From: Ruminococcus flavefaciens AE3010
Lineage (GTDB): Bacteria > Bacillota > Clostridia > Oscillospirales > Ruminococcaceae
NCBI RefSeq assembly: GCF_000526795.1
Contig: NZ_JAGT01000003.1
Span: 4,107 to 68,106 of the forward strand
DNA: 64,000 bases
Direction: 5' to 3'
This document shows positions 42,499-52,378 of this stretch, piece after piece. The notes below the pieces were generated by a model. It ran no database searches, was not told where the DNA came from, and saw only the letters and a list, made by a program, of their open reading frames with translations. Each line of letters begins with the position of its first letter. Positions within the stretch are counted from its first letter, which is position 1. The position numbers and the translations under genes were made by a program.

Positions 42499-43701
42499 AT
42501 GAAGGTTTCATTTTCACCACCCGATATTTCGTTCCTCGAAATACATGAAGTCTGTGAGGCTCTGAAGTCAGGCTGGATAACAACAGGACCGATGACCAAA
42601 CGCTTTGAGGCAAACATTGCAAAGATGATCGGTGTGGATAAGGCTTGCTGCCTTAATTCACAGACTGCCTGCGCTGAAATGGCGCTGAGACTGCTGGGTA
42701 TCGGCGAGGGCGACGAGGTCATCACTACTGCTTATACATACACAGCAACAGCTGCTGTAGTATGCCACGTTGGTGCAAAGCTTGTACTTGTAGATACGAT
42801 GCCCAACAGCTTTGAGATCAACTATGACGAGGTCGAAAAGGCTATCACGGAAAACACTAAGGTCATCATACCTGTTGATCTGGGCGGTGTTCCTTGTAAT
42901 TATGCAAGACTTTTTCAGATAGTAGAAAACAAAAAGTCTCTTTTCAGACCCAAGAACAAGATCCAGGAAGCTATCGGACGCATCAGCATAAACGCTGATA
43001 CAGCTCATGCTTTCGGAGCAAAGTGGCGCAACATGAACGTGGGCAATATAGCCGACTTCTCAAGCTTCAGCTTCCATGCTGTTAAAAATCTCACAACCGC
43101 TGAGGGCGGCGCTCTTACATGGCGTCCTATCAATGGAATCTCGGACGAGGAGATATACCATCAGCTCCAGCTCTTCAGCCTCCACGGTCAGAGCAAGGAC
43201 GCTCTTGCAAAGACACAGCTCGGTGCATGGGAGTATGATGTTGTGGGAACATGGTATAAGTGTAACATGACAGATGTGGCTGCTGCTATCGGACTCAAGC
43301 AGCTTGAGAGATACCCGCGTATGCTTGAATTCAGACATCAGATAATCAATTATTATGATGAGGCTCTTCACGAGTATGGCATAGAGACTCTCCCGCATTA
43401 CACAAACGAGCATTCGTCTTCGGGACACCTCTACATAACAAGAGTTCCCAATATCACTTTAGAGGAAAGAAACGAGATCATCACACGTATGGCAGAGCAG
43501 GGAATTGCTACAAACGTTCACTACAAGCCTCTTCCCATGCATACGGCATACAAGAATCTCGGATTCGACATTGCTGATTTCCCAAATGCTTATGCTCATT
43601 TTGAAAACGAGATAACACTTCCGCTTCACACCTGTCTTACCGGTGAAATGGAAAATTATGTAGTAAGCAACTACATCGATATAGTAAAGGATTACCTTTG
43701 A
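42499..43701 (+). CDS. DegT/DnrJ/EryC1-family sugar aminotransferase
   Basis: 400 residues from ATG 42499 (MKVSFSPPDISF), eight bases after GGAGGG; the 13 extra upstream codons are not needed. A PLP-dependent fold type I enzyme: Asp in NADTAHAFGA (about D167) and the PLP lysine in SFSFHAVKNLTTAEGGA (K196). These enzymes transfer an amino group to 3- or 4-keto nucleotide sugars. As first gene before an initiating transferase and an acetyltransferase, it probably supplies the first sugar of the repeating unit, bacillosamine-like. Which keto-sugar it uses is not clear because no dehydratase is in the window. Confidence 0.9.
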   Translation: MKVSFSPPDISFLEIHEVCEALKSGWITTGPMTKRFEANIAKMIGVDKACCLNSQTACAEMALRLLGIGEGDEVITTAYTYTATAAVVCHVGAKLVLVDTMPNSFEINYDEVEKAITENTKVIIPVDLGGVPCNYARLFQIVENKKSLFRPKNKIQEAIGRISINADTAHAFGAKWRNMNVGNIADFSSFSFHAVKNLTTAEGGALTWRPINGISDEEIYHQLQLFSLHGQSKDALAKTQLGAWEYDVVGTWYKCNMTDVAAAIGLKQLERYPRMLEFRHQIINYYDEALHEYGIETLPHYTNEHSSSGHLYITRVPNITLEERNEIITRMAEQGIATNVHYKPLPMHTAYKNLGFDIADFPNAYAHFENEITLPLHTCLTGEMENYVVSNYIDIVKDYL

Positions 43702-44396
43702 TACTGCGCCGCTGGGAAGATCTCCCTTCATTTATGAAAACGGAAGAGGTAAGACCGTATTGGGAGATATTATGGAAAAAGCGCAGACATCTTGCTGTAA
43801 AGAGAGCATTTGACATCGTTACTGCGTCGGTGCTCCTTATGATCGCTGCTGTCCCCATGATAGTGATAGCAGTGATGATAAAGCTTGATTCAAAAGGCCC
43901 TGTGCTTTACCGCCAGGAAAGAGTAACTACATACGGAAAGCGGTTCCGTATACATAAATTCCGCACTATGGTACAGAATGCCGATCGGGTCGGATCTGCC
44001 GTTACTGTCAGCAATGACAGCAGGATCACCCGCGTCGGTTCTTTGCTGCGCGGATTAAGACTTGATGAACTGCCTCAGCTCATAGATGTGCTTCAGGGAA
44101 CTATGAGCTTTGTCGGCACACGTCCCGAAGCGTCAAAGTACGTGAAAAGATACCGTCCCGAATTCTTTGCCACACTGCTTATGCCCGCAGGCATCACCAG
44201 TGAGGCTTCTATCAGGTATAAGGACGAGTACAAGCTTTTAAGCGCTTCCGAGGATGTTGATGATACCTACATAGAGCAGGTGCTTCCGGGAAAAATGGTA
44301 TGGAATCTTAATTCCATCGAGCGTTTTTCATTTTTCCGTGAGCTTCTGACCATGGTCAGAACAGTTCTTGCTGTATTGGGAAAAGAATACGATTGA
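43698..44396 (+). CDS. Initiating sugar-1-phosphate transferase (PglC/WcaJ-like)
   Basis: 232 residues; TTG at 43698 with AAAGGA six bases upstream overlaps the previous stop (TTGA), a sign of coupling. One membrane helix (about 42-66) is followed by the catalytic block: LYRQERVTTYGKRFRIHKFRTM, shown in pieces, LLRGLRLDELPQLIDVLQG and GTRPEASKYVKRY. Such enzymes move a phosphosugar to undecaprenyl phosphate at the inner leaflet, the first step of lipid-linked glycan synthesis. The short size and single helix resemble PglC rather than the five-helix WbaP. Confidence 0.9.
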   Translation: MILRRWEDLPSFMKTEEVRPYWEILWKKRRHLAVKRAFDIVTASVLLMIAAVPMIVIAVMIKLDSKGPVLYRQERVTTYGKRFRIHKFRTMVQNADRVGSAVTVSNDSRITRVGSLLRGLRLDELPQLIDVLQGTMSFVGTRPEASKYVKRYRPEFFATLLMPAGITSEASIRYKDEYKLLSASEDVDDTYIEQVLPGKMVWNLNSIERFSFFRELLTMVRTVLAVLGKEYD

Positions 44397-44406
44397 GGAG
44401 TTTAAT

Positions 44407-45012
44407 ATGGTCACCATCAGAAATATGACTGCTTCAGAGCAGGCAAGCATAAGGAAGCTGTCACGGCTCCACACCCGTGCTTTTCCTGATTTTTTCCTTA
44501 CACAGCTTGGTGTGGGCTTCCTTGATGCTCTGTATAAAGGGTATCTCGAGGATGAAAGGTCGGGTATAATAGTTGCCGAGGATAACGGCAGACTTGCAGG
44601 CTTTATCGCTTATTCCTATGATTATCCGAATTTCTACAAGGGACTGATAAAGCATCATCTTTTGAAGTTTGCATTATGCTCCGCGGGAGCTGCTATAAGA
44701 CACCCTTCATTTATAAAGAGACTTCTGGGAGCTTTCAAGAAAAGCGATTCTGTAGTCAAGAACGAAAAGTATGTTGAACTTGCATCCATATGCGTTGAAC
44801 CCAAAATGGGCAAGAAGGGCATAGGCTCAAAGCTCATAGACCACCTTAAAGGCATGGTTGACTTTGAGAAGTACGCATACATCAATCTTGAGACAGATGC
44901 CGTAAACAATGATCCTGTAAACAGGTTTTATGTAAAGAATGGCTTCAAGCTGGCAGGAAGCTATTATTCTGCCGAGGGGAGAAAGATGAACGAGTACAGA
45001 TTCGGGGGCTGA
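44407..45012 (+). CDS. GNAT-family N-acetyltransferase
   Basis: 201 residues from ATG 44407 (MVTIRNMTASEQ), six bases after GAGGAG. The acetyl-CoA binding motif is SICVEPKMGKKGIGSKLI and the C-terminal strand pattern YVKNGFKLAGSYYSAEG is intact. Located between the initiating transferase and the first glycosyltransferase, it likely acetylates the amino sugar made by the upstream aminotransferase. Acetylation of a protein instead cannot be excluded. Confidence 0.82.
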   Translation: MVTIRNMTASEQASIRKLSRLHTRAFPDFFLTQLGVGFLDALYKGYLEDERSGIIVAEDNGRLAGFIAYSYDYPNFYKGLIKHHLLKFALCSAGAAIRHPSFIKRLLGAFKKSDSVVKNEKYVELASICVEPKMGKKGIGSKLIDHLKGMVDFEKYAYINLETDAVNNDPVNRFYVKNGFKLAGSYYSAEGRKMNEYRFGG

Positions 45013-45013
45013 T

Positions 45014-46138
45014 ATGTCAGTGAAAATGCTATACATTCTCAACGTTGCGGAAAAAGTGAATAACTTCTCATATTCCGCAATGGTCGCTGCACAGAATCTT
45101 GGCATAGAGTTTTCCATAGCAGGAAACTGGAATTATCCCAATGACGCAGCAAGAAAAGCAGACGAAAAAAAATACGGTATAAAGATCTATCAGGTCGATT
45201 TTATTCGTGCTCCATATGATCCGCGCAACTGCAAGGCTTATCGTCAGATAAAGGCGATCGTGGAGCAGGAAAAATTCGACCTGATACACTGTAATACACC
45301 TATCGGCGGCATAATCGGAAGATTAGCCGCAAAAAAATGCGGCGTGAAAAAGGTGATATATCAGGCACACGGCTTCCATTTTTACAAGGGAGCGCCTTTC
45401 ATAAACCGCGCACTTTTCTATCCTATAGAAAAGCACTTTGCAAAGTATACCGATGTTCTTGTTACTATAAATAATGAGGACCTTGAAGCTGCTAAGGCTT
45501 TCAAGCTGAAAAAGGGCGGCAGGCTCCGCTATGTTCACGGCGTTGGCATTGACCTTTCGGTATACGACGGCATAGCTGAGCAGAGGGATAAAAAGCGTGC
45601 AGAGCTGGGGCTCGGCAGCGACGATGTTGCTGTTATCTCAGTGGGCGAGCTCAACAAAAACAAGAACAATATCACCATAGTACAGGCTATGGCTGAGATA
45701 AAGAATAAGTCCCTGCAATATTTCCTGTGCGGAGTGGGTCCTGAGCAGGAAGCTATAAAAAGCTTTGCTGCCGAACACGGACTGACTGAGAATCTCCACT
45801 TCCTCGGATACAGGAACGATATCAAGGAGCTTTTATCAGCCTGCGATATATTTGTAATGCCTTCATTCAGAGAGGGACTGTCACGTTCCCTCATGGAAGC
45901 TATGGCTTGCGGACTGCCCTGTGTAGTTTCAGATATAAGAGGCAACACCGACCTCATACAGAAAGGCGGCGGACATCTTTGCTCTCCCTCTTCGTCAGCA
46001 GAGTTTGCAGACGGCATCAGGGCATGCCTTTCATCGGACAGAAAGGCTATGGGAGCAGTCAATGTTCAGTCTGTAAAAAAATATGATCTCGGCATAGTCA
46101 TTGCTGAGTGGGAAAAGATATATAAGGATGTTTTATAA
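45014..46138 (+). CDS. Glycosyltransferase family 4
   Basis: 374 residues; it begins one base after the previous stop. N-terminal acceptor domain (about 1-175), with HCNTPIGGIIGRLAAKK and AHGFHFYKGAP; the C-terminal GT-B domain has SVGELNKNKNN and the E-x7-E motif in EGLSRSLMEAMACGLPCV. It should transfer a nucleotide-activated sugar to the lipid-linked unit at the inner leaflet. Donor and acceptor are unknown. Confidence 0.88.
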   Translation: MSVKMLYILNVAEKVNNFSYSAMVAAQNLGIEFSIAGNWNYPNDAARKADEKKYGIKIYQVDFIRAPYDPRNCKAYRQIKAIVEQEKFDLIHCNTPIGGIIGRLAAKKCGVKKVIYQAHGFHFYKGAPFINRALFYPIEKHFAKYTDVLVTINNEDLEAAKAFKLKKGGRLRYVHGVGIDLSVYDGIAEQRDKKRAELGLGSDDVAVISVGELNKNKNNITIVQAMAEIKNKSLQYFLCGVGPEQEAIKSFAAEHGLTENLHFLGYRNDIKELLSACDIFVMPSFREGLSRSLMEAMACGLPCVVSDIRGNTDLIQKGGGHLCSPSSSAEFADGIRACLSSDRKAMGAVNVQSVKKYDLGIVIAEWEKIYKDVL

Positions 46139-46150
46139 GGGATTGTTGTT

Positions 46151-47308
46151 ATGACCAGAACGGATAACAATGTATCATTTGGCTTGTCGGCGATAAGCTT
46201 TCTGATATATTTTCTATTAAAGCCGTTTTATCTTTTTGGTAGCGGTACTTTGCAGCTGGGCGACTTCTTCCTGCTGCTGTCCTTTGCATTTCTTGTATAC
46301 GAAAGAAAAAAAGGACTCAGAAACGATGATTACATATTCGGCGCATTTCTCATCTGCGTGATGATCATCAATTTTACTTATTTCTTCATATACCGCGGCA
46401 GCGATTTCCTGAAATCCTGTCTTTATTATGTATTCAATTATATAGTTATCCTGTGCTTCAGGGAATTTATGTACGACAGGACATTCCAAAAGGGACTGGC
46501 GATAGTCTGCAAAATGAACCTCCTGTTACAGCTGGCAGTATTCCTGCTTCATAAGGGCGCCTACTTGGATTACAGATACATGGGAACCTACACCGACCCT
46601 AACCAGATGGGATTTGCGGTAGTATCCACATTGTCCATACTCTTTCTGCTGCAAGACAAATGGAAATACCTGTATGTACTTGTAGCTGCATTTCTTATCT
46701 TACAGACGTCATCAGGCGGTATGCTCATGGCACTTTGTATACTGATATCTCTCGACTGCCTGATAATGCTGAAAAAAGCCATGGACGACGGCGGTATATC
46801 CTATACCCTGCTGTTCCTTATCATACTGGGTGTGGGAGCAGGTGTTATCCTGATACTCTCTGATGTGATACATATCGACTGGGATCACTTCCGTATCGCC
46901 GACAAGTTCGGCGGTGAAAAATCAGCGCTCCAGAGCTTTATAGATGACCGAGCACTCAATGTGGCTCAGGAGCACCCCGAGTATTTCCTTTTCGGATACG
47001 GCGAGGGCTTCCAGTTCCCGAGATACGGATACCAGATAGAGCTTCATTCAACATGGATATCCCTGTGCTATTATTACGGAGTTATCCCGTTCTGCATACT
47101 TCTTGCATGGATATACTCCAATATAAGGCACGTCAAGCTTAATATGATACCTGTATACTGTGCAATATTCATTGAGGCTTTCACTCTTGCACATCAGAGA
47201 CAGGCGTCTTTCTGGATGATAATACTGCTTGCAAATATCTGCTGTCAGGACGACAGTGATTATGAATACACCGACGAAATAGAGATTGAGGAGATAAAAA
47301 GTGCATAA
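46151..47308 (+). CDS. O-antigen/capsule polymerase (Wzy-like)
   Basis: 385 residues with about 10-11 membrane segments (between 10 and 350) and a long outside loop near 220-300, a layout typical of Wzy polymerases. The motif GYGEGFQFPRYGYQIELHS in parts and the loop DPNQMGFAVVSTLS resemble family features. Wzy joins repeat units outside the membrane. Low primary conservation means the call rests on topology and on its position beside the flippase and chain-length regulator. Confidence 0.8.
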   Translation: MTRTDNNVSFGLSAISFLIYFLLKPFYLFGSGTLQLGDFFLLLSFAFLVYERKKGLRNDDYIFGAFLICVMIINFTYFFIYRGSDFLKSCLYYVFNYIVILCFREFMYDRTFQKGLAIVCKMNLLLQLAVFLLHKGAYLDYRYMGTYTDPNQMGFAVVSTLSILFLLQDKWKYLYVLVAAFLILQTSSGGMLMALCILISLDCLIMLKKAMDDGGISYTLLFLIILGVGAGVILILSDVIHIDWDHFRIADKFGGEKSALQSFIDDRALNVAQEHPEYFLFGYGEGFQFPRYGYQIELHSTWISLCYYYGVIPFCILLAWIYSNIRHVKLNMIPVYCAIFIEAFTLAHQRQASFWMIILLANICCQDDSDYEYTDEIEIEEIKSA

Positions 47309-48239
47309 TTGTTTAGTGACGGTATGTTGTCTCGCATACAACCATGAGAAATATATCAGATCTACTTTGGAAGGTTTTATCAGGCAAAAGACGACATTCA
47401 GATTCAAGGTCATAGTACACGATGATGCGTCCACAGATAATACCCGCAATATAATCAAGGAGTATGCCGAAAAGTACCCTGATATTTTTGAGACCATTCT
47501 CCAGGATGAGAACAGGTATCAGAAGGGGATAGATGTTGAGGATGAGTATATTTTCCCGAAGGTGGAAGGAAAATATGTAGCTGCCTGTGAGGGCGATGAT
47601 TACTGGACTGATGAGAACAAGCTTCAGCTCCAGGTGGAGTATATGGAAAAGCACCCTGACTGTACTCTTTGTGTCCACAACACAGAGAAGATATTTGAAA
47701 ACGGCGACCGGATGAAAAAGAACATCAATGTATGCCGCAGGGAAAGAGACTATTCCTTTGAAGATCTGGCACTGGCTGAGCCCGGTTCGTATTTCCATTT
47801 CAGTTCTTTCATGTGGCGGTACGACAAGATGAAAATAAAGAACCCTGCCTTTGAAATGGAGGGCATCGGCGACTATCCCATGGCGCTGTATCTTGCTTCT
47901 GTCGGATATATCCACTATATCCCGAGAGTGATGTCAAGGTACAGAATGAATTCAGTCGGTTCATGGTCCTGTTCAATGAATTCCGATCACAGTAAAAAGA
48001 TAGCTCAGCACAGGAATATCATCAAGGGCTTCAGGCTGATAGATAAAGAGACTGACAACAGATATTCTCCCGTTATCAAAAAAGCCATTGCCCGTGAGGA
48101 AGCTAAAATAATGGCTATGGAAAAGAATTATTCCGCACTCCTGAAATCACCGCGGCGTTTTGCTGCATTATGCAGGACCCTGACCCATAAAGCTGTCAGG
48201 GGAGTCTGCGATAAAGTTCAGGCGGTTCGGTGCAGATGA
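47301..48239 (+). CDS. Glycosyltransferase family 2
   Basis: 312 residues with GTG start at 47301, seven bases after GAGGAG and overlapping the polymerase gene by eight bases. GT-A fold motifs: VCCLAYNHEKYIRST, VHDDASTDNTRNII (N-terminal D) and CEGDDYW (the DXD-like metal site). It adds a sugar to the growing unit on the cytoplasmic side. The final 60 residues are basic and may bind the membrane. Confidence 0.88.
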   Translation: MHNCLVTVCCLAYNHEKYIRSTLEGFIRQKTTFRFKVIVHDDASTDNTRNIIKEYAEKYPDIFETILQDENRYQKGIDVEDEYIFPKVEGKYVAACEGDDYWTDENKLQLQVEYMEKHPDCTLCVHNTEKIFENGDRMKKNINVCRRERDYSFEDLALAEPGSYFHFSSFMWRYDKMKIKNPAFEMEGIGDYPMALYLASVGYIHYIPRVMSRYRMNSVGSWSCSMNSDHSKKIAQHRNIIKGFRLIDKETDNRYSPVIKKAIAREEAKIMAMEKNYSALLKSPRRFAALCRTLTHKAVRGVCDKVQAVRCR

Positions 48240-49687
48240 AAAGAGATACAGTAGTAAAGAATCTTATCTGGCGTCTCGGTGAACGCTTCGGAGCAAAGAT
48301 GGTACAGTTCACTGTACAGATGGTCCTTGCGAAGCTGATAGCGCCGAAGCACTGGGGAACGATAAGCCTGATACTCATATTTATCGAGATATTGCAGGTG
48401 TTCATCGAAAGCGGACTTGGAAATGCCCTCATACAGAAGAAGGATGCGGACGATCTTGATTTTTCCACTGTCTTTTACTTCAACTGCGTGGTGTGCGGAG
48501 CAGCCTATCTGCTCATGTTTTTCAGTGCACCGCTGATAGCTCGTTTCTACTCCAAGCCCGAGCTTATCCCTGTTATAAGAGTAATGAGCCTTGTGCTCAT
48601 AGTTTCGGGCATGAAGAACGTACAGCAGGCATATGTCAGCAGAAATATGCTGTTCAAGAGATTCTTCTTTGCTACATTGACAGGCACTGTCACAGCTGCT
48701 GTTGTGGGCATCGCAATGGCTGTCATGGGCATGGGATTATGGGCTATCGCAGCTCAGAACCTTGTTAATATCACCATAGATACGCTGATACTCTGGCTGA
48801 CAGTTAAATGGCGTCCTAAAAAATGCTTTTCGTTTCAGCGTTTAAAGGTGTTGTATTCCTTTGGCTGGAAGCTGTTTGCCTCTTCAATGATGGAAGTGAT
48901 ATACCTCAAGCTGAGAGGACTTATAATAGGAAAGAAATACTCGGAGGACGACCTCGCTTTTTATACCTACGGTGAGTACTTCCCGCAGTTCATAACGAGT
49001 ATACTCAATTCGTCAATAGACAGTGTACTGCTGCCGTCTATGTCAAGCGTTCAGGATTCGCGTGAGAATGTTAAAAACATGACAAGGCGCGCAATAAAGC
49101 TGGGTACATACATACTGATGCCGTTCATGGTGGGGATCATGGTATGTGCAGCACCTGTTGTCAGGATCGTTCTGACCAAGGAATGGCTGCCTGTAGTTCC
49201 TTACCTCAGGATACTCTGTATTTCCTATGCATTCATGCCCATACATACGGCAAATCTCAACGCCATAAAGGCTATCGGAAGAAGCGATATTTACCTCAAG
49301 CTCGAAATAATAAAGAAATTCGTGGATTTCGCTTCCATACTTGCAACGATGTTCATATCCGTCAAGGCTATAGTATACGGTGTGCTCGCGGCGTCGATCA
49401 TAAGTCAGGTCATAAACGCATGGCCGAATAAAAAGCTGCTGGGCTACAGCTATCCGGAGCAGGTTGCGGATATGATACCGCAGATGATCGCATCAGCAAT
49501 AATGGGCGGCATCATATATCTTATAAACCTTATAGATATGCATTATATACTTATGCTGGCCATTCAGGTGCCCTTAGGTGTTATAATATATATCATCTGT
49601 TCAAAACTCATGCATATTGACAGCTTTGAATATCTTCTGGATATTGTAAAAAGTCTCTTAAACCGAAAGAAGGGTAAAAATATATGA
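48236..49687 (+). CDS. Polysaccharide flippase (Wzx/MATE-type)
   Basis: 483 residues from ATG 48236, which overlaps the previous stop by four bases (ATGA); GTG 48230 is an alternative. About 12-14 helices and the conserved early segment IAPKHWGTISLILIFIEILQ mark a Wzx-like lipid-linked oligosaccharide flippase of the MOP superfamily. It moves repeat units across the membrane for polymerisation by the Wzy-like protein. Confidence 0.88.
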   Translation: MKRDTVVKNLIWRLGERFGAKMVQFTVQMVLAKLIAPKHWGTISLILIFIEILQVFIESGLGNALIQKKDADDLDFSTVFYFNCVVCGAAYLLMFFSAPLIARFYSKPELIPVIRVMSLVLIVSGMKNVQQAYVSRNMLFKRFFFATLTGTVTAAVVGIAMAVMGMGLWAIAAQNLVNITIDTLILWLTVKWRPKKCFSFQRLKVLYSFGWKLFASSMMEVIYLKLRGLIIGKKYSEDDLAFYTYGEYFPQFITSILNSSIDSVLLPSMSSVQDSRENVKNMTRRAIKLGTYILMPFMVGIMVCAAPVVRIVLTKEWLPVVPYLRILCISYAFMPIHTANLNAIKAIGRSDIYLKLEIIKKFVDFASILATMFISVKAIVYGVLAASIISQVINAWPNKKLLGYSYPEQVADMIPQMIASAIMGGIIYLINLIDMHYILMLAIQVPLGVIIYIICSKLMHIDSFEYLLDIVKSLLNRKKGKNI

Positions 49688-50901
49688 AAAAACTTATGAT
49701 ACTGGGCGGATCGTCTTTTATAGTTCCCGTCATAGAAAAAGCACATGAGCTTGGCTGCTATGTAATTACCTGCGATTATCTTCCCGATAATATTGCGCAT
49801 AAGTATTCCGATGAATACTGCAACGTAAGCGTTATTGATAAAGAGGCTGTTCTTGAAGCTGCAAGGAAGCATAAAATAGACGGCATCATCTCTTTTGCCT
49901 GCGACCCGGGAGTTGTATCTGCTGCTTATACAGCTGAGAAAATGGGACTTCCTTTTCAGGGACCCTATGAGTCTGTAAGGATACTTCAGGACAAGGGACT
50001 CTTCCGTAAATTCCTTACCGATAACGGCTTCAACTGTCCTCACGCAAAGAGCTATGACGATAAGAAGGCTCCGTTTGATGATATTGACTTCTTTAACTGG
50101 CCTGTTATCGTAAAGCCTGTTGACTCGGCAGGAAGCAAGGGCGTTACAAGAGTTGATGATCCCGCAAAGCTTTCCGAGGCTATCGAGATCGCTCTGGACG
50201 CAGGTCATAACGGACGGTTCATCATAGAGGACTTTCTCACATTCAAGGGCTCCCATTCGGGCGGCGACTTCTTTACCATTGACGGAAAGATCGTATTCGG
50301 TGCCCTGGAGGATCAGCTTTTTGACAAGAATTCTTCCAATCCCTATACTCCCGCAATGCTTATCTGGCCCACATCAATGGATAAAGAAGATGACAAGGCG
50401 CTCCACGAAGAACTTCAGAGACTTATGTATGCTCTGAATATGAAAACAGGCATATACAATATCGAAGGCTGCATCGGTGCAGACGGCAAGCCCTACATCA
50501 TGGAGGTATCACCCCGCGGAGGCGGCTGCCGAATGGCTGAGATACAGCATATGGCTTACGGTGAGAATGCAGACCTTATCGGGAATGAGATAAGAATGGC
50601 TGTAGGACTTCCTCTTACAAAGATCGAGGAGGGCAAGTGCGACGGTTACTGGGTACAGTTCGATATCCATTCGCATACAGAACGCGACCGTGTGCTTAAA
50701 TCGCTCCGAATAGAGCCGACGATCGAGAAGAAGTACGTAAAGTATTCCATGATAATCGCTAAGCCCGGTGATATAGTAAAGCCTTTTACGGGCGCAAACA
50801 TGACACTTGGCGACGTATTCATGAGATTTGATACCCGTGAGGAGATTGCCGAAGTAATGAGCCGTTCCGAGGAATGGGTGCTTCTTGATTACGAAGACTG
50901 A
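49684..50901 (+). CDS. ATP-grasp ligase of the carbamoyl-phosphate-synthase-like type
   Basis: 405 residues, ATGA overlap with the flippase gene. N-terminal Rossmann-type pre-domain (GGSSFIVPVIEKAHELG), then ATP-grasp: VIVKPVDSAGSKGVTRV, FIIEDFLTFKGSHSGGD and the metal-binding YIMEVSPRGGGCRMAE. Such enzymes form an amide or peptide-type bond using an acyl phosphate. In a glycan operon with aminotransferases and acetyltransferases it may attach an amino acid or acid to a sugar amine; this is inference. Confidence 0.88.
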   Translation: MKKLMILGGSSFIVPVIEKAHELGCYVITCDYLPDNIAHKYSDEYCNVSVIDKEAVLEAARKHKIDGIISFACDPGVVSAAYTAEKMGLPFQGPYESVRILQDKGLFRKFLTDNGFNCPHAKSYDDKKAPFDDIDFFNWPVIVKPVDSAGSKGVTRVDDPAKLSEAIEIALDAGHNGRFIIEDFLTFKGSHSGGDFFTIDGKIVFGALEDQLFDKNSSNPYTPAMLIWPTSMDKEDDKALHEELQRLMYALNMKTGIYNIEGCIGADGKPYIMEVSPRGGGCRMAEIQHMAYGENADLIGNEIRMAVGLPLTKIEEGKCDGYWVQFDIHSHTERDRVLKSLRIEPTIEKKYVKYSMIIAKPGDIVKPFTGANMTLGDVFMRFDTREEIAEVMSRSEEWVLLDYED

Positions 50902-50913
50902 TAATTTGTAATT

Positions 50914-51858
50914 ATGAAAGAGATCGGCGGATACATTGAATTTGAAACATTCCGCTCCAAAATGCTGTATGACGACGGTATAAAGCTGAACTGCGGAAGA
51001 AATGCTTTCGCATATCTTATCGAGACCGAAAATATCAAAAAAGTATGTTTCCCGAAAATGATGTGCGATTCTGATGATAAGGTGCTCGGTGACTACGGTG
51101 TGGAGGTAAGGTATTACTCCATAGACAGGGAACTGAAAATGGAGGATATCGTTCTTGAGGACGATGAGTGGCTGTATGTGGTGAATTACTACGGACAGCT
51201 CACAGATGAATATATCAAGTCGCTGAAGAAAAAATACGGCAGGATAATACTTGACAATGCACAGGCTTATTTCCAAAGACCTGTTGCAGGAATAGATACT
51301 GTTTATACCTGCCGCAAGTTCTTCGGAGTCCCCGACGGAGCAGTGCTTTACACCGATACGAGACTTGACAGGGAGCTTCCTGTGGACGAATCATTCAGCA
51401 GGATAAATTTCCTTGTGGGAAGATTTGAGAGAACAGCCTCGGAGTTTTACTGCGAATATGCTGCAAACAATGATCTGTTCTTTAATGAGCCGATCAAAAG
51501 AATGTCAAGGCTGACGGAGAATCTTCTACGCAGTATCGACTATGATTTTATAGAGAACAGAAGAACAGAAAACTTCACACATTATAATGAAGAGCTGGCT
51601 TCTGTGAACAAGCTCCGTCTGATCGTACCGAGAGGAGCGTTCATGTATCCATTTTATACCGAAAACGGCAATGAGGCAAGAGCAATACTGAAGGATATGA
51701 AGATATATATCCCTACACTCTGGCCGAATGTGTTTGATAAATGCACTGAAAACGATGCTGAGTACGATCTGGCTGAAAACATACTTCCGCTGCCGTGTGA
51801 TCAGAGGTATTCATATGATGAGATTAAATATGTGATCGAGGTGATAAAAAATGTTTAG
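50914..51858 (+). CDS. Short DegT-like PLP aminotransferase
   Basis: 314 residues, shorter than the typical 370-400. Asp in IILDNAQAYF (about D114) and a probable PLP lysine in TCRKFFGVPDGA (K135) match the DegT pattern with a compact N-terminus. It ends overlapping the next acetyltransferase by eight bases. The reduced length and weak GG motif suggest a divergent role, perhaps a transaminase for an unusual substrate. The ATG at 50914 lacks a strong ribosome site. Confidence 0.7.
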   Translation: MKEIGGYIEFETFRSKMLYDDGIKLNCGRNAFAYLIETENIKKVCFPKMMCDSDDKVLGDYGVEVRYYSIDRELKMEDIVLEDDEWLYVVNYYGQLTDEYIKSLKKKYGRIILDNAQAYFQRPVAGIDTVYTCRKFFGVPDGAVLYTDTRLDRELPVDESFSRINFLVGRFERTASEFYCEYAANNDLFFNEPIKRMSRLTENLLRSIDYDFIENRRTENFTHYNEELASVNKLRLIVPRGAFMYPFYTENGNEARAILKDMKIYIPTLWPNVFDKCTENDAEYDLAENILPLPCDQRYSYDEIKYVIEVIKNV

Positions 51859-52378
51859 ACTCCGCGAACTGGAAAGCAGGGATATTGCTGAGATAAATTC
51901 ATGGAGAAACGACCCCGAGCTGATAAGTCACCTCGGTGCACCTTACAGATATATTAACCTCAGAGTTGATGAGGAATGGTTTGAGAATTATATGAGTTCG
52001 CGTTCGAGAAATGTAAGATGCTCCATTGTAGATGAAAATGATGAATTATACGGACTTGTCAGTCTGACAAATATAGATCAGCTGAATCAGTGTGCCGAGC
52101 TACATTTAATGATCGGTGACACTGCAAGGCGTGGCAAGGGTGCAGGCACCTTTGCGGTCAGGGAAATGATACGTCATTCATTCGATGATCTTAATCTTCA
52201 CAGGATAGAGCTTGAATGTCTTGCAGCAAATGAGACAGCTGCAAAGCTGTATGAAAAATGCGGCTTTAAAAAAGAGGGCGTCAAGCGCGGGAGCGTATTC
52301 AAAAACGGGGAATACTCCGATGTTTGTATGTATTCTATCCTTAGAGAAGAGTATATGGAGGTGAAAGGAAATGAATGA
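51851..52378 (+). CDS. GNAT-family acetyltransferase (RimJ/L-like)
   Basis: 175 residues overlapping both neighbours by eight bases. Early motif RLRELESRDIAEINSWRND, acetyl-CoA loop ARRGKGAGTFAVREMI and C-terminal LAANETAAKLYEKCGFKKEG fit the RimJ/RimL-type acetyltransferases that include sugar N-acetyltransferases such as PseH. Placed between two DegT-type genes, it probably acetylates a sugar amine. Confidence 0.85.
   Translation: MFRLRELESRDIAEINSWRNDPELISHLGAPYRYINLRVDEEWFENYMSSRSRNVRCSIVDENDELYGLVSLTNIDQLNQCAELHLMIGDTARRGKGAGTFAVREMIRHSFDDLNLHRIELECLAANETAAKLYEKCGFKKEGVKRGSVFKNGEYSDVCMYSILREEYMEVKGNE

Noticed and set aside
50509..51276. 255-codon minus-strand frame opposite the ATP-grasp and PLP genes
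   Set aside because: It spans the junction of two real plus-strand genes and its translation has no recognisable features.
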